Origin: Mycoplasmatota bacterium
Lineage (GTDB): Bacteria > Bacillota_I > Bacilli_A > RF39 > UBA660
DNA length: 64,000 nucleotides
NCBI GenBank assembly: GCA_022771205.1
Contig: JALFCF010000003.1
Span: 126,269-190,268, forward strand
Direction of reading: 5' to 3'
Below are positions 7,829 to 15,370 of the stretch, piece by piece. Numbering within the stretch: the first letter of the stretch is position 1; every line of letters begins with the position of its first letter. A program made the translations under genes and the position numbers. The notes under the pieces were generated by a model that saw only the letters and a list, made by a program, of their open reading frames with translations, searched no databases and had not been told where the DNA came from.

Positions 7829-7986
7829 GTTTTAGCAACTAACTTTTTCTACAAGGCAACTAAAACTTGGTAGAATAAATAAATTGTATAAGTTATAGTA
7901 CAGTAGTAACCTAACAAAACTGTAAGGTTATAAATACAAGTTCTCTGATATACTGATGTTAACAAAAGAACAAAAAGAGGAGTCTT

Positions 7987-8157
7987 ATGTCTACCTTTCA
8001 TTATATAGGATTAAAATTAACAATTGTTTTATTAATTATATTTTTACCGTGTATTATAATTGGAGGTATGATTTATTTATGTTCTTTTATAAAAGATAAA
8101 GTCAGTGAAATAAAAAGTGGAATATGCTATACAAAAAGAATAAAAAATAAGAAGTAA
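7987..8157 (+). CDS. Small membrane protein, 56 aa
   Basis: An ATG behind a strong AAGAGGAG ribosome site opens a 56-codon frame. The protein has one hydrophobic helix (about residues 8-32, LKLTIVLLIIFLPCIIIGGM), then LCSFIKDK and a basic tail ending KRIKNKK. It belongs to no family I recognise. The 140 bp upstream contain a copy of the GCAACTAAAACTTG motif also found before the YfhO-like gene. Confidence 0.55.
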   Translation: MSTFHYIGLKLTIVLLIIFLPCIIIGGMIYLCSFIKDKVSEIKSGICYTKRIKNKK

Positions 8158-8192
8158 TATATTTAAGCTGTACATCATAAATAAAAAATATA

Positions 8193-8221
8193 TTGACACA
8201 GGAATAATTTTGCGATACATT
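8193..8221 (+). promoter_or_regulatory. Promoter of the His-leader operon
   Basis: TTGACA (8193-8198) and TACATT (8216-8221) have a 17-bp spacer, placing the transcript start about 20 bases before the leader peptide. Confidence 0.7.
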
Positions 8222-8248
8222 AGTTGCAACAAAAGAAAGGACGATATT

Positions 8249-8311
8249 ATGATGAATAGAATATTTGGACATCATCATCATAAAATTATGCGCTTGTTAA
8301 TACGACATTAA
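8249..8311 (+). CDS. Histidine-rich leader peptide, 20 aa
   Basis: An AAAGGA ribosome site 8 bases upstream and two adjacent ATGs start a 20-residue peptide with four consecutive His codons (CAT x4, 8270-8281) and a fifth His as the last codon before TAA. The arrangement is like the HisL leader of enteric bacteria. It is followed by mutually exclusive hairpins, so it probably senses charged tRNA-His by ribosome stalling. An alternative reading is a metal-binding micropeptide. Confidence 0.65.
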   Translation: MMNRIFGHHHHKIMRLLIRH

Positions 8312-8316
8312 AACGT

Positions 8317-8405
8317 GGTATCGACAAGGGCAATTTTGTGATGCTTGTGTCGATACCTATTCTAAATATAAATAGATTTATAAACAAAAAGGTTATAGGC
8401 ACAAG
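8317..8405 (+). promoter_or_regulatory. Attenuator: leader hairpin and alternative antiterminator
   Basis: GGTATCGACA (8317-8326) pairs perfectly with TGTCGATACC (8348-8357). The same 3' arm can instead pair with the terminator: CTTGTG (8344-8349) with CACAAG (8400-8405) and CCTAT (8356-8360) with ATAGG (8395-8399), bulging six bases. The second pairing uses the 5' arm and loop of the terminator, so the two states exclude each other. A ribosome held on the last leader codons would cover the 5' arm and favour read-through. Confidence 0.6.
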
Positions 8406-8420
8406 GTCTATAACTTTTTT
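8386..8420 (+). terminator. Attenuator terminator before the GNAT/M20 genes
   Basis: AAAAAGGTTATAG pairs with CTATAACTTTTTT around a 9-base loop (GCACAAGGT). It lies in the 5' leader, 35 bases before the next start codon, with no other gene between, which is the layout of an attenuator rather than a gene end. Confidence 0.8.
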
Positions 8421-8454
8421 ATTACAAAAATATTAAATTAAAAGGAGAAATAAT

Positions 8455-9258
8455 ATGATAAATTTTAAAAATATATATAGTTCTTGGCTAAAGGATCAAG
8501 TGAGAAATGATTGTCAAATAAAATTAGTAGAAAATCAAAAATTAGGAGGATTAGCTAAATGTTATAAAAATATATTTAATGGTGAACCATTTTATGAAGC
8601 TTGGACAGAGAAATCTGCAAGACGAGCAATTGATGAATATGTGGACACAAATGCAACAATTTGGACACCAGAAATGAAAGGTGAAGTAATAGGATTTTTA
8701 ATCGCAACAGACACTATCCCAGAGGACCAAGAAAAATATATCACAGAAGATCAAAATAGAATGCGTTATATTGAAGAAATAGGAGTATTAAAAGAATATC
8801 GTGGTCAAAATATCGCAAGTGAGTTAGTAAGAAAAGAAATAATCAACTCTTTACAAGATGATAAAACTCTTTTAGGTTATCGTACCAACGCTATGAGATA
8901 CTTTAAAAAAGATAGAAAAGAATCTTTCGAAAGTGCAGTTGAAAGAGTCCAAAAAGAAGATAGAGAAAAAAGAAAAAATGGGGAAAGAATCATAGTACCA
9001 GAACTAACAATAGAAGAAAAACAAGACTTTATTAATCAATATATATCCCTACTAGAAACAAGACCAGATTTAGATTCATCAGACTCTTCTAAACTATTTA
9101 GAGGAATCGGATTACGATTGGGCTACAGTAATAATAATGGAAACTACGCTTGGCAAGAAGATCCTACCGGAGCTATGAATGATCGCATCTTTCCAGTAAT
9201 TGATTTACAAAAATCAGGTTATACCAAAACATGCTATAATAAAGTGGGGCAAAGATAA
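8455..9258 (+). CDS. GNAT-family N-acetyltransferase, 267 aa
   Basis: Residues about 20-150 form a GNAT domain; the acetyl-CoA-binding strand and pyrophosphate loop are seen in YIEEIGVLKEYRGQNIASELV (105-125), where RGQNIA replaces the usual RGxGxG/A. The remaining ~115 residues are a charged helical extension ending in GLRLGYSNNNGNYAWQ and ... DRIFPVIDL, longer than typical GNATs. An AAGGAG site precedes the ATG. Its TAA overlaps the ATG of the M20 gene (TAATG), so the two are translationally coupled and probably act on related substrates, one adding and one removing an acyl group. Expression is predicted to be controlled by the His leader attenuator upstream. The substrate is unknown. Confidence 0.78.
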   Translation: MINFKNIYSSWLKDQVRNDCQIKLVENQKLGGLAKCYKNIFNGEPFYEAWTEKSARRAIDEYVDTNATIWTPEMKGEVIGFLIATDTIPEDQEKYITEDQNRMRYIEEIGVLKEYRGQNIASELVRKEIINSLQDDKTLLGYRTNAMRYFKKDRKESFESAVERVQKEDREKRKNGERIIVPELTIEEKQDFINQYISLLETRPDLDSSDSSKLFRGIGLRLGYSNNNGNYAWQEDPTGAMNDRIFPVIDLQKSGYTKTCYNKVGQR

Positions 9259-10301
9259 TGAGCAATATACTAAAAAATCTAATTGAAATAAATACAATCA
9301 ATGATAAAGAAAATGAAAAAATCAGAACTTATATCAAAAGTATATTAAAAGATAAAAAATTTGATTTTCAAGAGATTGGAGAAAACAAAGAAAAAGTTTT
9401 GATCGCTAAAAGGGGGAATCCAACACTAGCTTTTTGTTGTCATACAGATACAGTAGATAAATCAGTTTACTGGACAAAAGAAGCACTTAAATTAATAGAA
9501 GATAAAAATAACTATTATGGATTGGGAGTATCAGACATGAAAGGAGGAATTGCAGCTATTTTGGAAACTGTATTGAGTCTGCCGATAGAAGTTCCTTGCA
9601 TGTTATGCTTTACTTACGACGAAGAAAAAGACTTTAGAGGAATAAAAGAATTAAAGAATAGTGGTATTAACTTACCTGAAACGATAATCTTTCCAGAACC
9701 AACAAATTTAATCCCCGCCATTGCTAATAAAGGATGTATTGAATTCAAAGTACAATTTAATGGTAAAAGTGCGCATTCATCAACTCCCAACATAGGAGAA
9801 AACGCTATTTATAAAGCAATGCAATTCATTAATGAGCTTCAAGAATTTGCAAAACAATTACAAAAAGAAACCTTAAAAATCTATGAGGTACCATACACGA
9901 CTTTTAATTTATCTACTATGAATGGAGGAAAAGAAATAAATAAAGTTCCAGATACATGTACCATTACTTTCGATTTTCGTACTATTAAAAAAGAACATAA
10001 TGATATAATAATAAAAGAAATAGAGAAATTGGTAAAAAAGTATCAAGCATCTTCAACAATTATAAATAATTTAAATGCAGCAGTAACTGCTAATCAAGAA
10101 ATAATAGAAAAACTAGAAAAGTTAACTGAGAAAAAAGTAACGGGTTTAAATTATGTAACTGAAGCTTCGCTTTTTCCCGATAAAAATGTTATTATTTTAG
10201 GACCCGGGCCAATTACAGCACATCAAAAAGATGAAACAATAGAGAAAGAGAGTTATGTAAAATGTCAAAAACTATATATGGAGATTATGCAATCGATATA
10301 A
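9258..10301 (+). CDS. M20-family metallopeptidase/deacylase (ArgE/DapE-like)
   Basis: The 347-aa protein has the two-domain M20 layout. Zinc-site residues are visible: H62 and D64 (CCHTDTVD), D93 (GVSDMKGG), the Glu pair E122-E123 (YDEEKD) and PEPT near 156; the dimerisation domain starts at about 165 with KGCIEFKVQFNGKSAHSS, and a final His is in GPGPITAHQ near 324. M20 enzymes hydrolyse N-acyl amino acids or dipeptides, including His-containing dipeptides (PepV/carnosinase class). The His-rich leader upstream would fit a role in releasing histidine, but the sequence is closer to ArgE/DapE/CPG2 than to PepV, so this is inference. The start is coupled to the GNAT gene; the next frame overlaps its 3' end by 40 bp. 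Confidence 0.85.
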   Translation: MSNILKNLIEINTINDKENEKIRTYIKSILKDKKFDFQEIGENKEKVLIAKRGNPTLAFCCHTDTVDKSVYWTKEALKLIEDKNNYYGLGVSDMKGGIAAILETVLSLPIEVPCMLCFTYDEEKDFRGIKELKNSGINLPETIIFPEPTNLIPAIANKGCIEFKVQFNGKSAHSSTPNIGENAIYKAMQFINELQEFAKQLQKETLKIYEVPYTTFNLSTMNGGKEINKVPDTCTITFDFRTIKKEHNDIIIKEIEKLVKKYQASSTIINNLNAAVTANQEIIEKLEKLTEKKVTGLNYVTEASLFPDKNVIILGPGPITAHQKDETIEKESYVKCQKLYMEIMQSI

Positions 10302-10821
10302 AAAACATTATCAACTTTAATTATGTAGCATTACGAATACCTACAATAATGACCTATACTGCCATTTTTTCAGCAAAATATAGTGATTTAATTTGGGATA
10401 AATTAAATAACATAATTATTCTTCCATATGATAATGTAGAAAGTGCTGATTTTTATATAGAATATTTAAGACAATGTAAAAGAAGGCAATGCTCTGTAGA
10501 ATTCTTAGAAGAATTAGGGTATGTTATCAATATAAAAAATTATGCTAATCCATTACCGGTAGAAACAGAAAAATTATTACAGCCATATATAGGATCATCA
10601 TCCGATGGATTTGGTGATTGTAAAGAAAGCCTAGCTCCTTTATTAGCTTTTAAAAAATCTGGGAAGAAAGCATAAAACCAACAGAAGAAAAAATAATAGA
10701 AGAAAAAGGAAGAAATGTAAGAATCAGAAATCAAAAATTCCAAGAATTATATGACGAAGTGTTCCATAAGTTGAGCCCTGAAACAATAAACAAAATAAAA
10801 AAACAAAAATCTAATAATTAG
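10262..10821 (+). pseudogene. Frameshifted hypothetical gene
   Basis: The first frame (10262-10675, 137 aa) overlaps the 3' end of the M20 gene and ends with KKSGKKA. The next frame continues without a break as SIKPTEEKIIEEKGRN ... INKIKKQKSNN and stops at 10819-10821, so a one-base change near 10655-10670 (a run of A) separates the halves. The joined product would be about 186 aa: a mixed alpha/beta first half (YVALRIPTIMTYTAIFSAKY, then IIILPYDNVESADFYIEYL) and a basic helical tail. I do not recognise the family. The stop is in the same frame as the metallopeptidase remnant downstream, so both could derive from one longer gene. Confidence 0.5.
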
Positions 10822-11905
10822 CAAATTAAGATAGCATTAGGAACATCAACATTGGAGACATTGTTTGCTTTTTCGACATTACCGTATTTCATGCCAGAAA
10901 ATATAGAAGCTCTATTAGATAAAAAAACACCAATAGATAGAAGAAAACAAATATTTTCAAATCAATTAAAATACTTGAAAGAACTAGAACTAGAAGAATT
11001 GGATTTTCCTGAATATAAAGTTTGGGATGAACAAGATGTAGAAAAGTATTGTAATATTTTAAGAAGTGGAAGATTAGATAAATATATGCCATCAGAAGCA
11101 TATATAAGAGAAGTTTTTACTCTTGACCAACAAAAATATGAAGAAGCACAAAAAGAAACAATTATCACTAGTGAAAACTTCCAACAATTATTACAAATAC
11201 TAGGGAATAATGAAAATACTGTAGAGTTCTTGTGTGAAAATATTATAAATCAAAGAATTTCAACTTATACAGCTACTGCCGATAATAACCCTATATCACT
11301 CATTTTATGCACAGTAAGAAGTGACGAAGTTGGACAACAGTTGTATATTCTACTTCATGAACTACTACATGTAATAGAAAAAATGCAAATGGATTTGGAC
11401 TGGATATATCTAATGTTCCACCAAACCAATATGAGAGACAATATAGAAGATATGAAAAGATAAATGAGGCATTAACAGATATATTCGCTATAGAAGCAAC
11501 CCAATTATTGGCTCAAAACTCTCTAATCTTATTAGAACCAAAAGAAATAATACAAGGTAATTACAATAACAACAATACATTAAAAGAAACAAAAGATATT
11601 CTGATGCCATTATTAGAAAGATATAGAAAACAAGTAATAGATGCTAAACTATCTTCCAATCATGAAAGTTTAACAAAATATATAGGTAAAGAGAATTTTG
11701 AACAACTAGTAGATGTAGTTAATAAAGTAGAATATTTAAAAACACAAGACTTAAGAAAAAACTAGACAATAATATAGAAGATATAACAGTAGCAGAGTAT
11801 AAACAAGCAAAAAAACAAGCTGAATTGATATATATCAATATTGATAATTATCACAAAAGTCACTTAATAAAAGAAAAACAAAAAGTCAGTAAAAAAGAGA
11901 AATAA
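10822..11905 (+). pseudogene. Zinc metallopeptidase-like gene with two frameshifts
   Basis: Three frames in series encode one protein. Frame A (10822 to about 11383) ends with LYILLHELLHVIEK, a clear HExxH zinc-protease motif. Frame B begins near a run of A at about 11383 and reads ANGFGLDISNVPPNQYE, then NEALTDIFAIEATQLL, and runs to about 11758. Frame C starts at a second run of A and reads KKLDNNIEDITVAEYKQAK to the TAA at 11903. NEALTDIFA may supply the third ligand of the metal site. No ATG with a ribosome site is found at the 5' end; TTG at 10852 is possible. Two shifts in A-runs indicate decay or poor homopolymer calls. Confidence 0.6.
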
Positions 11906-11921
11906 AGAAAGAAAATAGCAT

Positions 11922-11986
11922 CTTGTTTTCTAAAAAATAAATTTTAAGTAATATCTATAGATACTTGCATTTTTTAGAAAAACAAG
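11922..11986. repeat. Long imperfect inverted repeat over a promoter
   Basis: CTTGTTTTCTAAAAAAT (11922-11938) is inverted at 11969-11986 with a single extra base. The right arm fills exactly the spacer between -35 and -10 of the next promoter. It could be an operator, or a terminator-like hairpin with a 30-base loop. Confidence 0.6.
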
Positions 11987-11992
11987 TATAAT
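11965..11992 (+). promoter_or_regulatory. Promoter of the sortase-type surface protein
   Basis: TTGCAT (11965-11970) and TATAAT (11987-11992) with a 16-bp spacer occupied by one arm of the inverted repeat 11922-11986. Confidence 0.65.
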
Positions 11993-12017
11993 AGATTACG
12001 AAAAAAGAGGTGGAAGT

Positions 12018-12431
12018 ATGAGAAATTACATTCGTTATATTGTAGTATTAGTATTAATTATCGCCGGAGGATTATTGATCATTTCTGTAGTTAATAAATT
12101 TACAGAACCAGATGTATCAAAAGTAAATAATAATCCAGTAACAGAAGAAAAAGAAACAGTAACCGATAATAATGCAGATGTAACCTTAGATGTAGATTCA
12201 AATCAAGATGAAAGTACTGTTACAGAAGATCCTAGTGAAAACAGTACAGATTCGGTCAATACTCCATCTAGTGACTCTGATACAAGTATAGAAACCACTG
12301 CACCACAAGAGACAACAGATAATGTAGTAGTACCAAATACGGGTGTAAAAGAAAATTTATTAATAATGGCAATAGGAACGATTATTCTTTCTACGGGAAT
12401 GATTTATATTAGAAAACAATCAAAAAATTAA
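12018..12431 (+). CDS. Surface protein with N-terminal anchor and VPNTG sorting-like signal
   Basis: The 137-aa protein has a hydrophobic N-terminal segment (residues 8-25), a ~75-residue linker made almost only of Thr, Ser, Asp, Glu, Asn and Val, and a C-terminal VPNTG (105-109) followed by a hydrophobic helix and the basic tail RKQSKN. That end is the layout of an LPXTG-type sortase substrate with Leu replaced by Val. The linker has no globular domain, so the protein may be a spacer or a decoy for an extracellular protease. It is monocistronic, with its own promoter and a strong terminator. No sortase gene lies in the window. Confidence 0.65.
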   Translation: MRNYIRYIVVLVLIIAGGLLIISVVNKFTEPDVSKVNNNPVTEEKETVTDNNADVTLDVDSNQDESTVTEDPSENSTDSVNTPSSDSDTSIETTAPQETTDNVVVPNTGVKENLLIMAIGTIILSTGMIYIRKQSKN

Positions 12432-12453
12432 GACATCGACCGATGTCTTTTTT
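12430..12453 (+). terminator. Rho-independent terminator
   Basis: A 9-bp perfect stem AAGACATCG/CGATGTCTT with a 2-base AC centre (4-base effective loop) is followed by TTTT. Confidence 0.88.
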
Positions 12454-12493
12454 CATGCTAAAATTATCTTTTTAAAAAAATGTTAAAAAGATG

Positions 12494-12529
12494 TTGACAA
12501 AATAAATAGATATTAATATAATGTTAATA
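12494..12529 (+). promoter_or_regulatory. pncA promoter with proposed NrtR operator
   Basis: TTGACA (12494-12499) and TATAAT (12517-12522) are 17 bp apart. Direct repeats ATATTAATA (12510-12518) and ATGTTAATA (12521-12529), exactly 11 bp apart, flank and overlap the -10, where a bound repressor would block polymerase. A hairpin ACAAGT/ACTTGT (12530-12546) sits at the transcript start. The same module recurs at 17390-17442. Confidence 0.75.
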
Positions 12530-12563
12530 ACAAGTGGCCGACTTGTAAATTTTATATCACATG

Positions 12564-12583
12564 ATATTAATAAAATATTAATA
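12564..12583 (+). promoter_or_regulatory. Second proposed NrtR operator in the pncA leader
   Basis: ATATTAATA-AA-ATATTAATA, two identical 9-mers with an 11-bp period, ends just before the GAGGAG ribosome site of pncA. It may allow looping with the promoter site or act as a roadblock. Confidence 0.6.
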
Positions 12584-12596
12584 AGAGGAGATAAAT

Positions 12597-13193
12597 ATGA
12601 ATAAAATCAAAAACTTAGAAGTCTATGAAGGAATGTTAATTGTAGTAGATATGGTTAAAGGATTTACAGATCAAGGAGCATTACATGATAAAGAAATTAA
12701 AAAAATTATAGTAAGACAAAAAGAAATAATAGAAGAAGCACAAAAGAAAGGATATTTAATTGTTTTCATAAAAGATACTCATGATAAAGATTCAACAGAA
12801 TTAAAACGTTTTGGTAATGCTGGACATTGTATGAAAGGAACTAAAGAAGCAGAAGTGATAGAAGAATTAAAAGAATATGAAAATATGCCAAATACTATAA
12901 GTATTGAAAAAAATTCAACTAGTTTTATGGAAGCTCCACAATTTAGAGAAATTATAGGACAAGCACAAAATATAAAAGATATAAATATTGTTGGTTGTTG
13001 TAGTGACATCTGCGTTATCAATGGTGCAATGGGATTAGCAAATTATTGTGATCAATGGAACCGTGAGGTAGAAATAAAAATTCACGAAGATGCAATTGCA
13101 ACATTTGATGAGAAAAATCGTCAAGACTATACTAATGCAGCTAAATTATTAGGTGAACTACAAGGTATTCAATATGTAAAAAAAGCTGCATAA
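12597..13193 (+). CDS. pncA: Nicotinamidase
   Basis: The 198-aa isochorismatase-like enzyme converts nicotinamide to nicotinate, the entry step of the salvage route encoded here. Visible residues: catalytic D18 (VVDMVKGF), metal ligands D60 and H62 (FIKDTHD) and H77 (GNAGHC), Lys in ISIEKNSTS and nucleophilic Cys in NIVGCCSDICV (about 134). AGAGGAG lies 5-9 bases before the ATG. It is first in the transcription unit pncA-pncB-Nudix-nadE and is driven by the promoter with direct-repeat operators just upstream. Confidence 0.92.
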   Translation: MNKIKNLEVYEGMLIVVDMVKGFTDQGALHDKEIKKIIVRQKEIIEEAQKKGYLIVFIKDTHDKDSTELKRFGNAGHCMKGTKEAEVIEELKEYENMPNTISIEKNSTSFMEAPQFREIIGQAQNIKDINIVGCCSDICVINGAMGLANYCDQWNREVEIKIHEDAIATFDEKNRQDYTNAAKLLGELQGIQYVKKAA

Positions 13194-13221
13194 AAAGATA
13201 AATATATTTTTTTTAAATATG

Positions 13222-13241
13222 ATATTAATAAAATGTAAAAA
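13222..13241 (+). promoter_or_regulatory. Partial NrtR-type repeat before pncB
   Basis: ATATTAATA (13222-13230) is followed at the same 11-bp period by the degenerate ATGTAAAAA (13233-13241). It lies in the 65-bp pncA-pncB gap, which has no clear -35, so it may be a secondary site. Confidence 0.45.
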
Positions 13242-13258
13242 AGAAAAGGAGAATAATT

Positions 13259-14731
13259 ATGAATAATAAAACATTAATGACAGATTTTTATGAATTAACT
13301 ATGGCGCAAACATATTTTAATGAAGGAAAAAAAGATGAACAAGTATATTTTGATATTTTCTTTCGCAAAAATCCATTTAATGGTGGATACACTATTAGTG
13401 GAGGACTAGATGAAACAATAAACTATATTAATAATTTTCATTTTGGAGAAGAAGAGCTAAATTATTTAAGAACTTTAGGAAAATTTAGCGAAGACTTTTT
13501 AGATTATTTAAGTACATTGAAATTTGAAGGAGATATTTATGCGGTACCGGACGGAACAGTTGTATTTCCAAATGAACCAGTACTAACAGTCAAAGCAGAT
13601 GCTGTAACTGCTCAAATATTAGAAACGGCTCTACTAGCCAACTTTAATCATGGATCATTAGTAACAACAGCTGCTAAAAGAATTACTAATGAAGCGAAAA
13701 ACATCCCTGTGATGGAGTTTGGAGCTAGACGTGCAAGAGGGATTGATTCAGCAATAGAAGCCAGTAAATGCGCCTATATCGGTGGATGTGTTGGAACCTC
13801 AAACACTTATGCTGGTATGAAATATGGCATTCCTGTAATGGGAACTATGGCTCACTCTTTAGTAACAGAAAGCAAAGATGAGTACGATGCCTTTCTAAAG
13901 TACGCCAAAAGCAATCCAGACAACTGTGTTTTTTTGGTAGATACTTATGATACTTTACGTAGTGGAATTCCCAATGCTATTAGAGTAGCAAATGAGTTTT
14001 TAAGACCAAATGGCTATCCATTCAAAGGAATTCGTATAGATAGCGGTGATTTAGCTTATTTATCGAAAGAAGCTAGAAAAATGTTAGATGCTGCTGGATA
14101 TAAAGATACTGGAATCTGTTTATCAAACGGTTTAGATGAATATACAATTAGAGATTTAATTAATCAAGGTGCAAAAATTGATTCCATTGGTGCTGGTGAT
14201 AATATAGCTGCTCCAAAAGAACGCGTAGGAGGAGTATATAAATTAGTAGCAGTAGAAGAAAAGGGAGAAGCAAAACCTCGTATCAAAGTAAGTAATGATA
14301 GTATTAAAACAATCAATCCAGGCAGCAAAAAAGTATATCGTTTTTATGATAAAGAAACTGGATATGCATTAGGAGATGTAATCAGTTTACATGAAGAAGA
14401 AATAAGTAAAGATCATTATACATTAGTTCATCCAGTAGAAACATGGAAAAAAACCGAATTAGAAAATTATAATGTAAGAAGTTTATTATTACCAATTTTT
14501 CAAAATGGAAAGTTAGTATATGAAGATCCTAACTTAAACGAAAAACAAAAATATTGTCAAGAAGAGTTCGAAACATTATATCCAGAAATAACAAGAATTG
14601 ACAGACCTCATGAATACTATGTAGATTTATCTGAAAAATTAAGAAATTTAAAACAAGAATTAATTAGTTTTCACCAACAAGAAGTAGAAGAAAAAGGAAA
14701 GGAATATGTTAAATGCGCAAAGAAAAATTAG
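13259..14731 (+). CDS. pncB: Nicotinate phosphoribosyltransferase
   Basis: The 490-aa enzyme joins nicotinate to PRPP to give nicotinate mononucleotide. It begins with LMTDFYELTMAQTY, the substrate-binding start typical of the family, and contains the core GARRARGIDSAIEAS (around 158-172), the loop GTMAHSLV (His used for autophosphorylation in the family), and the phosphate-binding end RIDSGDLAYLSKEAR (around 259). Length suits the longer bacterial/eukaryotic-like subfamily. AAAGGAG precedes the ATG. Its 3' end overlaps the Nudix gene by 19 bp. PRPP can be supplied by the PRPP synthetase in the neighbouring unit. Confidence 0.95.
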   Translation: MNNKTLMTDFYELTMAQTYFNEGKKDEQVYFDIFFRKNPFNGGYTISGGLDETINYINNFHFGEEELNYLRTLGKFSEDFLDYLSTLKFEGDIYAVPDGTVVFPNEPVLTVKADAVTAQILETALLANFNHGSLVTTAAKRITNEAKNIPVMEFGARRARGIDSAIEASKCAYIGGCVGTSNTYAGMKYGIPVMGTMAHSLVTESKDEYDAFLKYAKSNPDNCVFLVDTYDTLRSGIPNAIRVANEFLRPNGYPFKGIRIDSGDLAYLSKEARKMLDAAGYKDTGICLSNGLDEYTIRDLINQGAKIDSIGAGDNIAAPKERVGGVYKLVAVEEKGEAKPRIKVSNDSIKTINPGSKKVYRFYDKETGYALGDVISLHEEEISKDHYTLVHPVETWKKTELENYNVRSLLLPIFQNGKLVYEDPNLNEKQKYCQEEFETLYPEITRIDRPHEYYVDLSEKLRNLKQELISFHQQEVEEKGKEYVKCAKKN

Positions 14732-15336
14732 AAGAATTAAAAAGTTATATTGAAGAGTTAAAAACTATAAAAACAGAAAGAAAAGAAGAACAATTTATAT
14801 ATCATCAAGAACAACCAATAAAAAGGAAAGGTTTTATCAATGTAGAAAGTTATGATTGTACATTACAAAATGGTATTATTATACCAAGAGAAAAAATTGT
14901 AAAAGGTGGTAAAGATGGTAATGCAGCAATTATATTACCAGTTACTAATGAAGGAAATACTTTATTAGTAATACAACCTAGAGTTTTTACCAAAGAAACC
15001 GTATGTGTAGAATTACCAGCTGGATATATAGAAGAAAATGAAGATCCTATCACAGCTGGAAAAAGGGAACTAGTAGAAGAAACAGGTTATGTTCCAGAGC
15101 AAATGCAATTACTTGCTAGTTTCTATCAAGATCAAGGTTGCAGCGCAGCTTACAACTATAGTATGTTAGCTTTAGGTTGTCAAAAACTTAAAGACCAGAG
15201 TCTTGATCAAGATGAAATAATTAGATATTTTGAATGTAGCTTTGATGAAGCACTTGAATTAGTAGACCGTGGATATATCACAGATTTGCAATCACAATTT
15301 ACGCTTGAAAAAGCAAAAAGTTTAGTAAAAAAATAA
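14713..15336 (+). CDS. Nudix hydrolase, probable ADP-ribose pyrophosphatase
   Basis: The 207-aa protein has a complete Nudix box starting at G (AGYIEENEDPITAGKREL then VEETGYV), preceded by the ADP-ribose-pyrophosphatase type strand KGGKDGNAAIILPV and VCVELPAG. The N-terminal 70 residues form the dimerisation region of that class (GFINVESYDCTLQNG). It probably cleaves ADP-ribose to AMP and ribose-5-phosphate, recycling NAD breakdown products; ribose-5-phosphate would feed PRPP synthesis. It overlaps pncB by 19 bp and precedes nadE by 34 bp. A role as a different nucleotide-sugar hydrolase is possible. Confidence 0.85.
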   Translation: MRKEKLEELKSYIEELKTIKTERKEEQFIYHQEQPIKRKGFINVESYDCTLQNGIIIPREKIVKGGKDGNAAIILPVTNEGNTLLVIQPRVFTKETVCVELPAGYIEENEDPITAGKRELVEETGYVPEQMQLLASFYQDQGCSAAYNYSMLALGCQKLKDQSLDQDEIIRYFECSFDEALELVDRGYITDLQSQFTLEKAKSLVKK

Positions 15337-15370
15337 AATGTTTGATACACTATAAAAAAGGAGAATAAGT

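Noticed and set aside
8270..8281. HHHH codons as an artificial His tag or vector contamination.
   Set aside because: The flanks are AT-rich host-like sequence with a native promoter, ribosome site and attenuator; no vector sequence is present.
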